A DNA stretch of 50,075 bases from Pseudomonas sp. GM84 (lineage in GTDB: Bacteria > Pseudomonadota > Gammaproteobacteria > Pseudomonadales > Pseudomonadaceae). Shown piece after piece: positions 1 through 8,904 of the stretch. Below the pieces are notes generated by a model that saw nothing but the letters and a program-made list of their open reading frames with translations, had not been told where the DNA came from and searched no databases. The position numbers were made by a program, and so were the translations under genes. The stretch is taken from contig NZ_AKJC01000074.1 of the NCBI RefSeq assembly GCF_000282535.1, positions 1 through 50,075 on the forward strand, in the 5' to 3' direction. Every line of letters begins with the position of its first letter. Positions within the stretch are counted from its first letter, which is position 1.

Positions 1-569
1 CGGCGCACCTCGGCAGGACCGCCGATATAGGCGATATCGCGGTGGCCCAGTTCCAGCAAGTGGCAGGTGGCCAGGTAAGCGCCGTGTTCATGGTCGATAC
101 GCACCAGGTCGGCATCCACGCCTTCCAGTTCGCGGTCGACGATGACCATTGGCGTGCGCACGTTGGCCAGGCTCTGCAGCAAGTCGCTGTCTTCGCCCAC
201 CGACGCCACCACCAGGCCATCGATGCGCTTTTCCAGCAGCACGCGCAGATAGCTGCGTTGTTTTTGCGGGTTGTCGTCGGAGTTGCACAGGATCACACAG
301 TAGCCATTGCGCTCACAGGCATCCTCGATACCCCGTGCCAGCTCGGCGAAATAGGGGTTGACGCTATTGGGCACGAGCAAACCGATGGTGGCCGTGCTGC
401 GCGCCTTGAGCGACCGCGCAACGGCGCTGGGTACGTAGTCGAGTTCGACGATGGCCGCCTCGACCTTGAGCCGCACCTGTTCGCTGACCGGGCGGGTCTT
501 GTTCAGTACATGGGACACGGTGGTGTAGGAAATACCCGCGAGTGCGGCGACGTCTTTGATGGTTGCCAT
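1..569 (-). CDS. rbsR: LacI-family ribose operon repressor RbsR (partial)
   Basis: DNA-binding repressor of ribose uptake. The first 189 codons are present and the C-terminus is cut by the window edge. The N-terminus has the LacI-type helix-turn-helix: MATIKDVAALAGIS, then TTVSHVLNK at about residues 16-24. The start of the periplasmic-binding-protein-like effector domain follows (TATIGLLVPNS, near 60). The gene starts 4 bp after the rbsC stop, so it is the last visible gene of a rbsB-rbsA-rbsC-rbsR operon. The 14-bp palindrome at 4128-4141 in front of rbsB is the expected operator, which would make the operon self-regulated. The symbol rests on the fold plus operon context; another LacI-type sugar repressor is possible but unlikely here. 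Confidence 0.9.
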   Translation of the reverse strand, partial: MATIKDVAALAGISYTTVSHVLNKTRPVSEQVRLKVEAAIVELDYVPSAVARSLKARSTATIGLLVPNSVNPYFAELARGIEDACERNGYCVILCNSDDNPQKQRSYLRVLLEKRIDGLVVASVGEDSDLLQSLANVRTPMVIVDRELEGVDADLVRIDHEHGAYLATCHLLELGHRDIAYIGGPAEVR

Positions 570-573
570 GTTT

Positions 574-1569
574 TCAGTTCCGCCGGCTCGCGCGCCGGCT
601 GCGATAAGTGTCGAGCACCACGGCGATGACGATGACCGCCCCGGTGATGATGCGTTTGGTGGGTTCCGATGCGCCGATCTGGGCAAGGCCTGCGGCCAGT
701 ACCGAGATGATCAGCACACCGAAGAAGGTACTGATGACCGAGCCGCGCCCGCCCATCAGGCTGGTGCCACCGATGACCACGGCGGCAATTACCTGCAGTT
801 CGAGCCCGGCGCCGGCATTGGGGTCAGCGGCCTCCAGCCGGGAAATCTGGAACAGTGCGGCCAGGCCCGCCAGCAGCCCCATCAGGGCGAACACCAGCAC
901 CTTGTAAGGGCGCGGGTCGATGCCGGTCAGGCGCACGGCCTCTTCATTGGTGCCGATGCCGATCAGGTAGCGGCCGAACACCGTGCGGGTCAACACCAAC
1001 TGGGCGAGGACGATCACCAGCAGGGCGATGATGAAGGCCGGCGAGATGCCAAAGGCGATCGGGTTGGAGAACCAGGCATAGGCATCGCCGATGTAGGCGG
1101 TGCGCGAGTCGGTGAACTGGTAGGCCAGGCCCCGGGCCATCTCCAGCACCCCGAGCGAGACGATGAACGAGGGGATGCGCCAGGCCACGGTGACCGCGCC
1201 CGTGACACTGCCTGCCAGGGCTGCCACGGCCATGCCGAGCACGGCGGCCGGCAGCACGCCCCAGCCCCAGCCGAGGATCGCCACGCTGACCGTGGACGCC
1301 GCCAGCGCGAGCACCGAGCCGACCGACAGGTCGATGCCGCCGATGATCAGCACGAAGGTCATGCCCACGGCCAACACCATCAGGTCGGGTATCTGATTGG
1401 CCAGGGTGCTGAAGGTGGCGTAGGACCAGAAGTGGCTGCTGAGCAGCGAGAACAGCACGATCATCGCCAACAAGGCGCCGGCCAGGCCCAGATAGGTACC
1501 CAGGCCGAAGTAGGTGCCGCTACGGCGCGCGGCCGTGCTGTCTGTCGTTTCGAGAGGTGGGGTCTTCAT
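574..1569 (-). CDS. rbsC: Ribose ABC transporter permease RbsC
   Basis: Inner-membrane permease (331 aa) that forms the ribose channel with the ATPase RbsA and the binding protein RbsB. It is strongly hydrophobic throughout, with about ten predicted membrane segments. The family signature GGIDLSVG lies near residues 77-84, and the cytoplasmic ATPase-coupling loop (IGIGTNEEAVRLTGI) near 203-217. Length is normal for BPD_transp_2 sugar permeases. The start codon overlaps the rbsA stop by 4 bp (ATGA type), which implies translational coupling. Specificity for ribose is inferred from the order rbsB-A-C-R; the sequence alone would also fit another pentose. Confidence 0.93.
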   Translation of the reverse strand: MKTPPLETTDSTAARRSGTYFGLGTYLGLAGALLAMIVLFSLLSSHFWSYATFSTLANQIPDLMVLAVGMTFVLIIGGIDLSVGSVLALAASTVSVAILGWGWGVLPAAVLGMAVAALAGSVTGAVTVAWRIPSFIVSLGVLEMARGLAYQFTDSRTAYIGDAYAWFSNPIAFGISPAFIIALLVIVLAQLVLTRTVFGRYLIGIGTNEEAVRLTGIDPRPYKVLVFALMGLLAGLAALFQISRLEAADPNAGAGLELQVIAAVVIGGTSLMGGRGSVISTFFGVLIISVLAAGLAQIGASEPTKRIITGAVIVIAVVLDTYRSRRASRRN

Positions 1570-3116
1570 GCATCCATCCTGGGCGCTGCATCGTGCAGCA
1601 GGGCGTCACGTTTCTGATAGCCGGCGAAGGCGGCAGCGAGCAGCTGGTCCTGGCTCCAATGGTCGCGATCGAAGGTGTCGATCAGGCGACCGGCGCTGAG
1701 CACGGCGATGCGGTCACAGATCAGCATCAGCTCGCGCAGGTCGCTGGACACCACCACCAGCGCTTTGCCTTGGCGTGCCAGTTCGGCCAGCAGGCCGTAG
1801 ATGTCGAACTTGGCGCCCACGTCGATGCCGCGGGTCGGCTCGTCGAACAGCAGCACCTGGCAGTCGCGCTCCAGCCAGCGGCCGATCACCACTTTCTGCT
1901 GGTTACCGCCCGACAGCTCGCCAACCGCCTGGGCAGCACCGGCACTGCGGATGCGCATGGCGGCAATCTGCCGTTCGGCAAGGGCCCGCTCGGCGTCGCC
2001 ATCGAGCACGCCGGCACGGGACACGGCGCCAAGGTTGCCCAAGGCGATGTTGGCGCTGATCGACTGTGACAACAGCAAGCCTTCGCCTTTGCGGTCCTCG
2101 GTGATCAGGGCGATGCCGGCCTTGACCGCCGCCTTGGGCGAGTCGATGGTCACTGGCCTGGGCGGCTGACCCAGGGCGATGCTGCCACTGTCGGCGCGGT
2201 CGGCACCGAAGATCAGCCGCAGCAGCTCGGTGCGCCCGGCGCCGATCAGGCCCGAGATACCAAAGATCTCCCCTGCCCTGACCTCCAGCGACACGTCACG
2301 CACCTTGTCGCCGCGGCACAGGTGCTCGACCTTGAGCAACGGCGCACCGATCGTGCGGCGGCCCAGGTCGATGTGCTCGCCCAGCTCGCGGCCGACCATC
2401 AGGTTGACCAGCTCGGTGCTGCTGTAACGTTGGATCGGTTCGTCGCATACCAGCTTGCCGTCGCGCAGCACGACGATGCGCTGGGCAACACGCTGCAATT
2501 CTTCGAGCCGATGGGAGATGTAGACGATGGCCACGCCGCGCTGGCGCAAGCGTTCGATCTGCACGAACAGCAACTCCACCTCGCGCGCAGTGAGCATGGC
2601 CGTGGGTTCGTCGAAGATCAGCACATGGCAGTCGCCGATCAGGTTGCGCGCGATCTCGACCATCTGCTGATGGCCGATGCCCAGCTCGCCGACCGGGGTG
2701 TCCGGGTCGATGGCATCCAGGCCGACTTGGGCCATGGCGGCCGTGGCCAGTTGGCGCAGGCGCTTGCGGCTGATCCAGCCGAAACGGCTGGGCAGGTTGT
2801 CGAGGAACAGATTCTCGGCCACGGTCAGGGTCGGCAGGAGGTTGAGCTCCTGCATCACCATGCGCACCCCCAGACGTTCGGCATCGCTGCGGCTGGCGGG
2901 TGAGTAGGCCTGGCCGCGATAGGTCATGTGCCCGGTTGTGGGCGTCTCCAGGCCGCTGAAGAGCTTGGACAGGGTGCTCTTGCCCGCGCCGTTTTCACCG
3001 GTCAGGGCCAGCACCTCGCCGGCGCGCAGGGTCAGGCTGACATCGCCGAGCACAGGCTGGGCATAGCTTTTGCCCAGGCCGGTGGCGGTCAGTACCCCTT
3101 CATTGGCCGTCGACAT
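1566..3116 (-). CDS. rbsA: Ribose ABC transporter ATP-binding protein RbsA
   Basis: Double-ATPase subunit (516 aa) that energises ribose import. The first nucleotide-binding domain has a canonical Walker A (GENGAGKST, residues 40-48) and an LGIGHQQ signature near 145. The second has a degenerate Walker A (GLIGAGRTE) where the usual GKS/T is missing, and an intact LSGGNQQK signature near 400. This asymmetry is a hallmark of RbsA/MglA/XylG importers. It overlaps rbsC by 4 bp and lies 18 bp after rbsB. Ribose as substrate is inferred from context. Confidence 0.93.
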   Translation of the reverse strand: MSTANEGVLTATGLGKSYAQPVLGDVSLTLRAGEVLALTGENGAGKSTLSKLFSGLETPTTGHMTYRGQAYSPASRSDAERLGVRMVMQELNLLPTLTVAENLFLDNLPSRFGWISRKRLRQLATAAMAQVGLDAIDPDTPVGELGIGHQQMVEIARNLIGDCHVLIFDEPTAMLTAREVELLFVQIERLRQRGVAIVYISHRLEELQRVAQRIVVLRDGKLVCDEPIQRYSSTELVNLMVGRELGEHIDLGRRTIGAPLLKVEHLCRGDKVRDVSLEVRAGEIFGISGLIGAGRTELLRLIFGADRADSGSIALGQPPRPVTIDSPKAAVKAGIALITEDRKGEGLLLSQSISANIALGNLGAVSRAGVLDGDAERALAERQIAAMRIRSAGAAQAVGELSGGNQQKVVIGRWLERDCQVLLFDEPTRGIDVGAKFDIYGLLAELARQGKALVVVSSDLRELMLICDRIAVLSAGRLIDTFDRDHWSQDQLLAAAFAGYQKRDALLHDAAPRMDA

Positions 3117-3134
3117 GGCCGTTTCTCCTGGGCG

Positions 3135-4091
3135 TCAAGGCTGAGTGATCAGCGTGACCGGGGTCTGGATGACATTGTCGGCATCCACATCCGGTTTTTC
3201 TCCCTTGAGCATCTTCAGCGCCGCCTGGATCCCGAAGACGGCTTGCTCGCTGGCAGCCTGGTCGAGGGTGGCGAGTACGCGGCCGTCCTTGAGCATCGGT
3301 TTGATGGCGTTGATGTTGTCGTAGCCGACCACTTGCACCTGGCCGGTCTTGCCGGCGGCGCGCACTGCCGAGACAGCGCCCAGGGCCATGCTGTCGTTGC
3401 CGGCCAGCAGGGCCTTGAGGTCAGGGTATTCATTGAGCATCGACGCCGCGACGGCATTGCCCTTGTCGATCTCCCAGTTGCCGGACTGCACCGAGACGAT
3501 CTTGATCTGCGCGGCTTCCATGGCGTCCTTGAAGCCTGCGGTGCGTTGCTGGGCGTTGGTGGTGGTCGGTACGCCTTCGATGATGCCGACCTGATCCCCG
3601 GCCTTGAGTTTTTCCTTGACCAGGTAATCGCCTACCAGGCGCGCGCCCTTGCGGTTGTCGGGGCCGACGAAGGGCACGCTGATGCCTTTGCTCTTGAGCA
3701 CGTCGGGGTCGAGGCGGTTGTCGATGTTGACCACCGTGATGCCGGCGTCCATGGCTTTCTTGACCACGGGCACCAGGGCCTTGGAGTCGGCCGGGGCAAT
3801 GATCAGCGCCTTGGCGCCGGTGGCGATCATCTGCTCGACGATGCGGATCTGGTTACCGGTGTCGGTCTCGTCCTTGATGCCGTTGGCCACCAGCTCGAAG
3901 TCGTCGGCGTGTTCTTTCTGGTAGGCCTTGGCGCCGTCTTCCATGGTGCGGAAGAACTCATTGGCCAGGGACTTCATCACCAGGGCAACCTTGGGCTTGT
4001 CTTCTGCGTGGGCTGCAGAAAAAGGCAGGGCGAGGGACAGCGAAGAAATGACGGCGAGCGCCAGCAGGCGACCGGGGAACGGCAGCTTCAT
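3135..4091 (-). CDS. rbsB: Periplasmic ribose-binding protein RbsB
   Basis: Soluble periplasmic receptor (318 aa) that captures the sugar and delivers it to RbsC. A Sec signal peptide covers about residues 1-29 (basic MKLPFPGR, hydrophobic core, AHA-E cleavage site). The mature part has the Peripla_BP_4 pattern: KVALVMKSLANEFF at the start, IIAPADSKALVP, then NIDNRLD and GNDSMALGAV further on. It is the first gene of the operon, just downstream of a sigma-70-type promoter with an RbsR-like operator. Length and order match Pseudomonas ribose systems. Confidence 0.92.
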   Translation of the reverse strand: MKLPFPGRLLALAVISSLSLALPFSAAHAEDKPKVALVMKSLANEFFRTMEDGAKAYQKEHADDFELVANGIKDETDTGNQIRIVEQMIATGAKALIIAPADSKALVPVVKKAMDAGITVVNIDNRLDPDVLKSKGISVPFVGPDNRKGARLVGDYLVKEKLKAGDQVGIIEGVPTTTNAQQRTAGFKDAMEAAQIKIVSVQSGNWEIDKGNAVAASMLNEYPDLKALLAGNDSMALGAVSAVRAAGKTGQVQVVGYDNINAIKPMLKDGRVLATLDQAASEQAVFGIQAALKMLKGEKPDVDADNVIQTPVTLITQP

Positions 4092-4127
4092 GTCAGGTAA
4101 CTCCGAATCTTGTGATTTTTATCGGAT

Positions 4128-4177
4128 CGCAAACGTTTGCGTTGAGTAACTATGGAAACAGGATCCGCTTTTGTCAA
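4128..4177 (-). promoter_or_regulatory. rbsB promoter with RbsR-type operator
   Basis: On the minus strand a perfect -35 TTGACA (4172-4177) is followed by a 17-bp spacer and a -10 CATAGT (4149-4154). Right after it lies the perfect 14-bp palindrome CGCAAACGTTTGCG (4128-4141), covering the expected start of transcription. The core GCAAACGTTTGC is a typical LacI/RbsR-type operator. Repressor bound there would block initiation. Which repressor binds is inferred from the linked rbsR. Confidence 0.8.
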
Positions 4178-4263
4178 ATCCGTTTCGCTTTCCAGCCCAA
4201 GCCGCTCGTAGCGCAGATTATCGGGGATTTCTACGAAAAACCGAACAGCTTTTCCTATGCTTG

Positions 4264-4277
4264 TTCGGAGCCCCGAA
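4264..4277. promoter_or_regulatory. AauR-type inverted repeat upstream of ansB
   Basis: TTCGGAGCCCCGAA fits the TTCGG-N4-CCGAA pattern known for AauR, the response regulator for acidic amino acid use in P. putida. It is 6 bp per arm when the flanking G and C are counted. It lies about 80 bp upstream of a sigma-54-like promoter, a normal distance for an enhancer-binding regulator. The rest of 4178-4343 shows no gene. Confidence 0.6.
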
Positions 4278-4337
4278 CGCGAGGGCAATCAACCGCCGCA
4301 CTAAAGCCTTGTGGGGCCGGTAATAAGGGCAGATTAG

Positions 4338-5501
<1,164 letters not shown>

Positions 5502-5515
5502 TCGAAGCAGGCCCA

Positions 5516-5567
5516 AGGGCCGGTGTGCCAAGCGCACCGGCCCTGCCGCTACCGACGGTGGCTTTTT
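5516..5567 (+). terminator. ansB terminator region (two hairpins)
   Basis: A 10-bp stem AGGGCCGGTG / CACCGGCCCT (5516-5525 and 5535-5544) is followed by a short stem GCTACC-GAC-GGTGGC (5548-5562) with five Ts directly after it. The second hairpin plus T-run fits a Rho-independent terminator for ansB. Confidence 0.65.
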
Positions 5568-5605
5568 GCCTGACACGCTGTTGCGAAAATAACGGCAGTG
5601 AAATA

Positions 5606-5621
5606 CTGTATGCGCATACAG
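5606..5621. promoter_or_regulatory. LexA (SOS) box
   Basis: CTGTATGCGCATACAG is a perfect 16-bp palindrome with the CTG-N10-CAG form of gamma-proteobacterial LexA boxes. It ends 20 bp before the start of the DUF1654 gene, so it should overlap its promoter. This predicts DNA-damage induction of that gene. Confidence 0.8.
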
Positions 5622-5640
5622 CAAAACAAGGAAAATCCCC

Positions 5641-5883
5641 GTGGCCAGTACCGCTTCCGCAACGCCGAGCAGCTATGAACAACTGGGTGTGCGTATCCAG
5701 AAGATCATCAACAGTCCCACCGCCCAACGCAGCCGCGCCGCGCTGATCTTCCGCCTGGCGCACGAGTCGCCGGACGACTGGGAAACCCTGCTCGAGGAAA
5801 TCGCCGAAAACGACAACGTCACCCTCGCCCACCGCGACGATGGCGGCGTGCAGATTTTCTGGACGGTGCCCAAGGAAGACTGA
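5641..5883 (+). CDS. DUF1654 small protein, probable SOS-regulated gene
   Basis: An 80-residue soluble protein starting with GTG at 5641, with AAGGAAAA upstream as ribosome binding site. It contains YEQLGVRIQKIINSPTAQ near residues 11-28 and a C-terminal IFWTVPKED, the pattern of the Pseudomonas DUF1654 family. No signal peptide or membrane segment is seen. Function is unknown. The perfect LexA box directly upstream suggests it belongs to the SOS response. It is convergent with the HD-domain gene, which begins its 3' end 20 bp away. Confidence 0.85.
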   Translation: MASTASATPSSYEQLGVRIQKIINSPTAQRSRAALIFRLAHESPDDWETLLEEIAENDNVTLAHRDDGGVQIFWTVPKED

Positions 5884-5902
5884 GCGCGCCTGTGCCTGAG
5901 GC

Positions 5903-6328
5903 TCAGGCCAGCGTCTGCAGGTAGGCGCTGGCTTCCCGGTAACGGGCCAGCCGCGCCAGGTCGGCGGGGCCGGGACACGGGATACGTGAGAGGTCGCTGT
6001 TGTCCGCCAGGTCCGCCAGCTTCACGGTGCGGGCCAACGGGTCGACACCCAGGCGCACCACGAAATCCTCGTAGCTTTCGCCCTGTCGCCGGCTCAAGGC
6101 GAGCAAGGCGGCGAGAATCTTGAGCGCGAACCCTTCGCGCGCAAGATCGGACAGTGTAAGCGGCGTATCTTCAATGACATCGTGCAGCACAGCGACGATC
6201 CGCTGTTCAGGCGTGGAAACCCGCATCATCACCCGCAACGGGTGAAGGATATACGCTGCGCCACCCTTGTCGTATTGCCCTTCATGCGCTCTGGCGGCCA
6301 CAACGATGGCCCGCTCCAGTGTAGACAT
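5903..6328 (-). CDS. HD-domain phosphohydrolase, small RelA/SpoT-hydrolase-like
   Basis: A 141-residue stand-alone HD domain of the kind found in the hydrolase half of RelA/SpoT and in small alarmone hydrolases. Metal-binding residues are visible in order: AHEGQYDKGG (His15), ILHPLRV (His29), VLHDVIEDT (His49-Asp50, Glu53-Asp54) and a later KLADLADN. No synthetase domain is present. The likely reaction is removal of pyrophosphate from a nucleotide such as ppGpp, but proteins of this size can act on other nucleotides, so the substrate is uncertain. It stands alone between convergent and co-directional neighbours. Confidence 0.85.
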   Translation of the reverse strand: MSTLERAIVVAARAHEGQYDKGGAAYILHPLRVMMRVSTPEQRIVAVLHDVIEDTPLTLSDLAREGFALKILAALLALSRRQGESYEDFVVRLGVDPLARTVKLADLADNSDLSRIPCPGPADLARLARYREASAYLQTLA

Positions 6329-6415
6329 GAGGCTCTCCCCGTTCGGCCATCTCCCAACGCAAGCATAGCCGGCTCGGCAGGTAGATGACAGGGTGCCTTT
6401 CCCAGAGCCGCGGGG

Positions 6416-6988
6416 TCAGCGTTGGGCACCATGCTGGATGACGACCGAATCAGTACCCAGCTTGGCCATGACTTCGGCCTTGCGCGCCTGCGCCTCTTCC
6501 CGGGTCGGGAACGGCCCCATGAGCACCACCGGCTTGCCATCGCGGTATTCGACCGAGGACGGTATGCCCTTCTCGATCAGCCGCGCGGTCATGTCGCTCA
6601 ATGCGCCCATGTTCGCGCCCTGGACCACCTCCACATCCCAACCTTCCGGCGCCGGCTGGTCGGCCAGTGCCTCGGCACGGCGCTGCAGGTCGGCACCGCC
6701 GCACAGTTCACGGATGCGCAGGTTATCGCCATTGTCGTCGACGATGATCTGGTACTGGCCATCGTCACCCTTGATGGCTACGTAGCTGCGATAGGCTTCG
6801 TACTGCCCGGCCTCGTCCTTGCCCCGTACTTGACCGCAGATGGTGCCTTTGGTGTCGATCCGCACGTTGCCGAACTTGGCGGTCTTGGGGTTGTGCAAGT
6901 GCTCGGCGACCTGCTTGTGCACACCTTCGACCTCGTTCTCACAGCCAACCAGGGCCAGCACTGCCATTACCACTGCCAGTTTGCGCAC
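6416..6988 (-). CDS. SPOR-domain lipoprotein
   Basis: A 190-residue probable lipoprotein. The GTG at 6988 is chosen because GGAGG lies 8 nt upstream and it opens a lipoprotein signal (MRKLAVVMAV, lipobox LVGC, Cys16). The middle has a domain with GTICGQVRGKDEAG. The C-terminal 70 residues (GWDVEVVQGANMG to EEAQARKAEVMAKL) look like a SPOR peptidoglycan-binding repeat with the usual GPFPTREEAQ turn. It probably binds denuded septal glycan, which is known for SPOR domains. No linked division genes are visible. Confidence 0.8.
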   Translation of the reverse strand: MRKLAVVMAVLALVGCENEVEGVHKQVAEHLHNPKTAKFGNVRIDTKGTICGQVRGKDEAGQYEAYRSYVAIKGDDGQYQIIVDDNGDNLRIRELCGGADLQRRAEALADQPAPEGWDVEVVQGANMGALSDMTARLIEKGIPSSVEYRDGKPVVLMGPFPTREEAQARKAEVMAKLGTDSVVIQHGAQR

Positions 6989-7112
6989 GCGTGTACCTCC
7001 AGATTCGAAGGGGCGGATTCTAGCATGACGGCCCATGGCCAGGACCGCGACCATACGTTACACCTTGCAACAGCCCTGTCCCGGTCGAACGCCGTACCGG
7101 GGCCGCTCTGCG

Positions 7113-7202
7113 GCCCATCGCCGGCAAGCCGGCCCCCACAGTAAAAGAGCAACCCTCGATGCTCACGCGGTCCCTGTGGGAGCCGGCTTGCCGGCGATGG
7201 GC
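7113..7202. repeat. REP/BIME: inverted pair of putida-type REP palindromes
   Basis: Two copies of the core CCATCGCCGGCAAGCCGGC (7115 onward on the plus strand, about 7180-7200 on the minus strand) face each other across about 32 bp, each flanked by CCCACAG / CTGTGGG. The element fills most of 6989-7286, in which no gene is seen. A matching pair lies at 8759-8850. No REP-associated transposase is present in the window. Confidence 0.85.
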
Positions 7203-7286
7203 TGCAAAGCAGCCCCCGCGACAGGGCGACACCATCTGTCGTCCTCTCAAGGCACAGTCACCCCACGTAAACCGTGGAGACCCTAT

Positions 7287-7496
7287 ATGCCTATACCGCC
7301 TCGGCCCCGCACCTTCATCTGCCCGGACTGTCATTGGCAGCGCACCACTATCCCAGCCAGCGACGCGCTGCAGGTGAACATCGACTGGTTCTTCCGCTGC
7401 CCGGTCTGCAACAGCGAACTTCAAACCCGGCCGGCCACCCGCGCGGAAATCATGAGGGCGCGGCTGACCCAGTTCTTTTGCCACCCACGCGACTGA
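7287..7496 (+). CDS. Small zinc-ribbon protein
   Basis: A 69-residue protein beginning MPIPPRPRTF at ATG 7287. Longer in-frame starts would run through the REP element and are rejected. It has two CxxC pairs, CPDC (Cys12, Cys15) and CPVC (Cys38, Cys41), that can bind one zinc ion, with an aromatic DWFF between them. The conserved pattern suggests a real Pseudomonas gene, but I cannot assign a function. No operon partner is obvious; the HEPN-like gene follows after 72 bp on the same strand. Confidence 0.7.
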   Translation: MPIPPRPRTFICPDCHWQRTTIPASDALQVNIDWFFRCPVCNSELQTRPATRAEIMRARLTQFFCHPRD

Positions 7497-7568
7497 ACCT
7501 TTAATGATAGCCTATGGCCACAAAGCGCCCTGCGCGCACGCTCTCCCGGCCTTAGGAACCCCAGGAAT

Positions 7569-8219
7569 ATGGACTATCAGTCGCTCAAGACTCGCCACCG
7601 CAACGAACGCGACGCACATCACCCGAACCTTGCGCTGCGCGTTCACCGAGCGCTGAGCTGGCTGCATCGCGCCGAGCAGGCTGAAGACGTGGATGGTCGC
7701 TTCATTTTCCTCTGGATCGCTTTCAACGCCGCCTATGCCACCGACATCGATGAACATCATCGGTTGTCCGAACAAGAGGCCTTCAAGGCCTTCCTGCAAA
7801 AGCTCTGCCTGCTCGACACCGAGCACCTCATCGAGAAGCTGGTGTGGTCCGAGTTCCCTGGCAGCATTCGTGCCTTGCTGGACAACCCCTTCGTGTTCCA
7901 GAGCTTCTGGGAATTCCAGAACGGCAAGATCACCCAGGCCGAGTGGGAGCAACGCTTGCGCGGCGGCAAGCGCGCTGCCCACCAGGCGCTGGCTGAACGC
8001 GATACGGCAAAGGTGCTGGGGGTGATGTTCAACCGCATCTATACCCTGCGCAACCAGCTGATGCATGGCGGTGCAACCTGGGATGGCAGCGTCAATCGCT
8101 CGCAACTGCGCGACTGCACCAAGCTGCTGGGCAAGCTGGTGCCACTGATCATTCTGCTCATGCTCGACAACCCCAGGACGCTTTGGGGGGATGCCTGTTA
8201 CCCGGTGGTCGGCGCATAA
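7569..8219 (+). CDS. HEPN-type protein of unknown function
   Basis: A 216-residue soluble helical protein. The segment RNQLMHGG (residues 161-168) has the R-x4-H motif of HEPN domains, which in many toxins and defence proteins is the ribonuclease active site. An upstream helix with FIFLWIAFNAAYA (45-57) fits the first HEPN helices. No partner nucleotidyltransferase (MNT) or other antitoxin gene is adjacent, so a toxin-antitoxin role is not supported. It may be a housekeeping RNA-processing or defence protein. Confidence 0.6.
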   Translation: MDYQSLKTRHRNERDAHHPNLALRVHRALSWLHRAEQAEDVDGRFIFLWIAFNAAYATDIDEHHRLSEQEAFKAFLQKLCLLDTEHLIEKLVWSEFPGSIRALLDNPFVFQSFWEFQNGKITQAEWEQRLRGGKRAAHQALAERDTAKVLGVMFNRIYTLRNQLMHGGATWDGSVNRSQLRDCTKLLGKLVPLIILLMLDNPRTLWGDACYPVVGA

Positions 8220-8248
8220 CGCATCACCTTCGCCAGACCTCTGCCCCG

Positions 8249-8400
8249 CTAGCGTTGTTCCCGTACGAACTCGATATTGGCCTTCACTGGCGCCGGCTTG
8301 GGTTGTTGCTTCAGGCCGTCTTCAAGACAGCAAGTAGCCCGCGCACCTGATCGGTCGCGAAGGCTCGGTGTCACTGGGTGCTATCAGAGCGTCACAAAAC
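8249..8400 (-). pseudogene. Possible remnant of a protein-coding gene
   Basis: On the minus strand the stretch ending at the TAG of 8249-8251 reads LEDGLKQQPKPAPVKANI then EFVREQR, with GC-rich third codon positions like real genes here. A second frame just upstream reads FATDQVRGLLAVLKTA before a stop near 8313. The two join if one frameshift is allowed. No start codon with a ribosome site is seen. It could be a decayed gene between the HEPN-like gene and tRNA-Val. The rest of 8220-8545 shows nothing clear. Confidence 0.25.
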
Positions 8401-8545
8401 CTACCTCGATAGTGCCCCGGGTCTTTGAGCAGGGGCAGATCTAATGCGCCTCGGCATCCACGGCCACACCGTCAGGCATATGCAGCGGGACGTGCGTCGC
8501 CGGAGGTGACCAAGGGGTAGTAACGGGGAGAGAGTGCAAAAACAA

Positions 8546-8573
8546 AAAGGGCGATCCTTTCGGATCGCCCTTT
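8546..8573 (-). terminator. Rho-independent terminator of tRNA-Val
   Basis: A perfect 12-bp stem AAAGGGCGATCC / GGATCGCCCTTT with a 4-nt loop, followed on the minus strand by TTGTTTTT. It lies 8 bp after the 3' end of the tRNA. Confidence 0.9.
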
Positions 8574-8581
8574 CTGAGATT

Positions 8582-8658
8582 TGGTAGGCACAATTGGACT
8601 CGAACCAACGACCCCCACCATGTCAAGGTGGTGCTCTAACCAACTGAGCTATGTGCCT
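8582..8658 (-). tRNA. tRNA-Val (anticodon GAC)
   Basis: A 77-nt cloverleaf on the minus strand. The acceptor stem AGGCACA pairs with TGTGCCT, then discriminator A and an encoded CCA. The anticodon arm is CCACC-TTGACAT-GGTGG with anticodon GAC, which reads GUC/GUU valine codons. The D-arm (GCTCAGTTGGTTAGAGC) and the T-arm (GTTCGAGTC) are canonical. A terminator follows. No attachment-site duplication was seen. Confidence 0.96.
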
Positions 8659-8758
8659 GTCGTGTGGGGCGCATATTAGAGATCGAACACACACCTGTAA
8701 AGCGTTTTTTTCAAAAAAATCAAAAACTTTCAGATCCCGGGCAGCGCTTGTGTCCGGT

Positions 8759-8850
8759 GCCCATCGCCGGCAAGCCGGCTCCCACAGGTACACCACAGGC
8801 CATGAAAGCAGTGCTCTACCTGTGGGAGCCGGCTTGCCGGCGATGAGGCC
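8759..8850. repeat. REP/BIME: second inverted pair of REP palindromes
   Basis: Two facing copies of CCATCGCCGGCAAGCCGGC / GCCGGCTTGCCGGCGATG, flanked by CTCCCACAG and CTGTGGGAG, are separated by about 32 bp. They have nearly the same sequence and spacing as the pair at 7113-7202. They mark the junction between the core-genome genes and the catabolic cluster. Confidence 0.85.
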
Positions 8851-8904
8851 AGTGGATTCGGAAGCAGATCTTGCAGCTCAAACCCCCGAAAAATGCCCCC
8901 TCCC

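Noticed and set aside
5894..5908. Short inverted repeat GCCTGAG-G-CTCAGGC between convergent genes
   Set aside because: It overlaps the stop codon of the HD-domain gene, gives only a 5-bp stem when a real loop is allowed, and lacks a T-run.
8582..8658. tRNA-Val as attachment site of an integrated island
   Set aside because: The 3' end of the tRNA faces the core genes, away from the catabolic cluster. No duplicated tRNA 3' end and no integrase gene is visible.
8759..8850. REP palindromes as a CRISPR array
   Set aside because: There are only two copies in inverted orientation per site, with no regular spacers and no cas genes. They match Pseudomonas REP elements.
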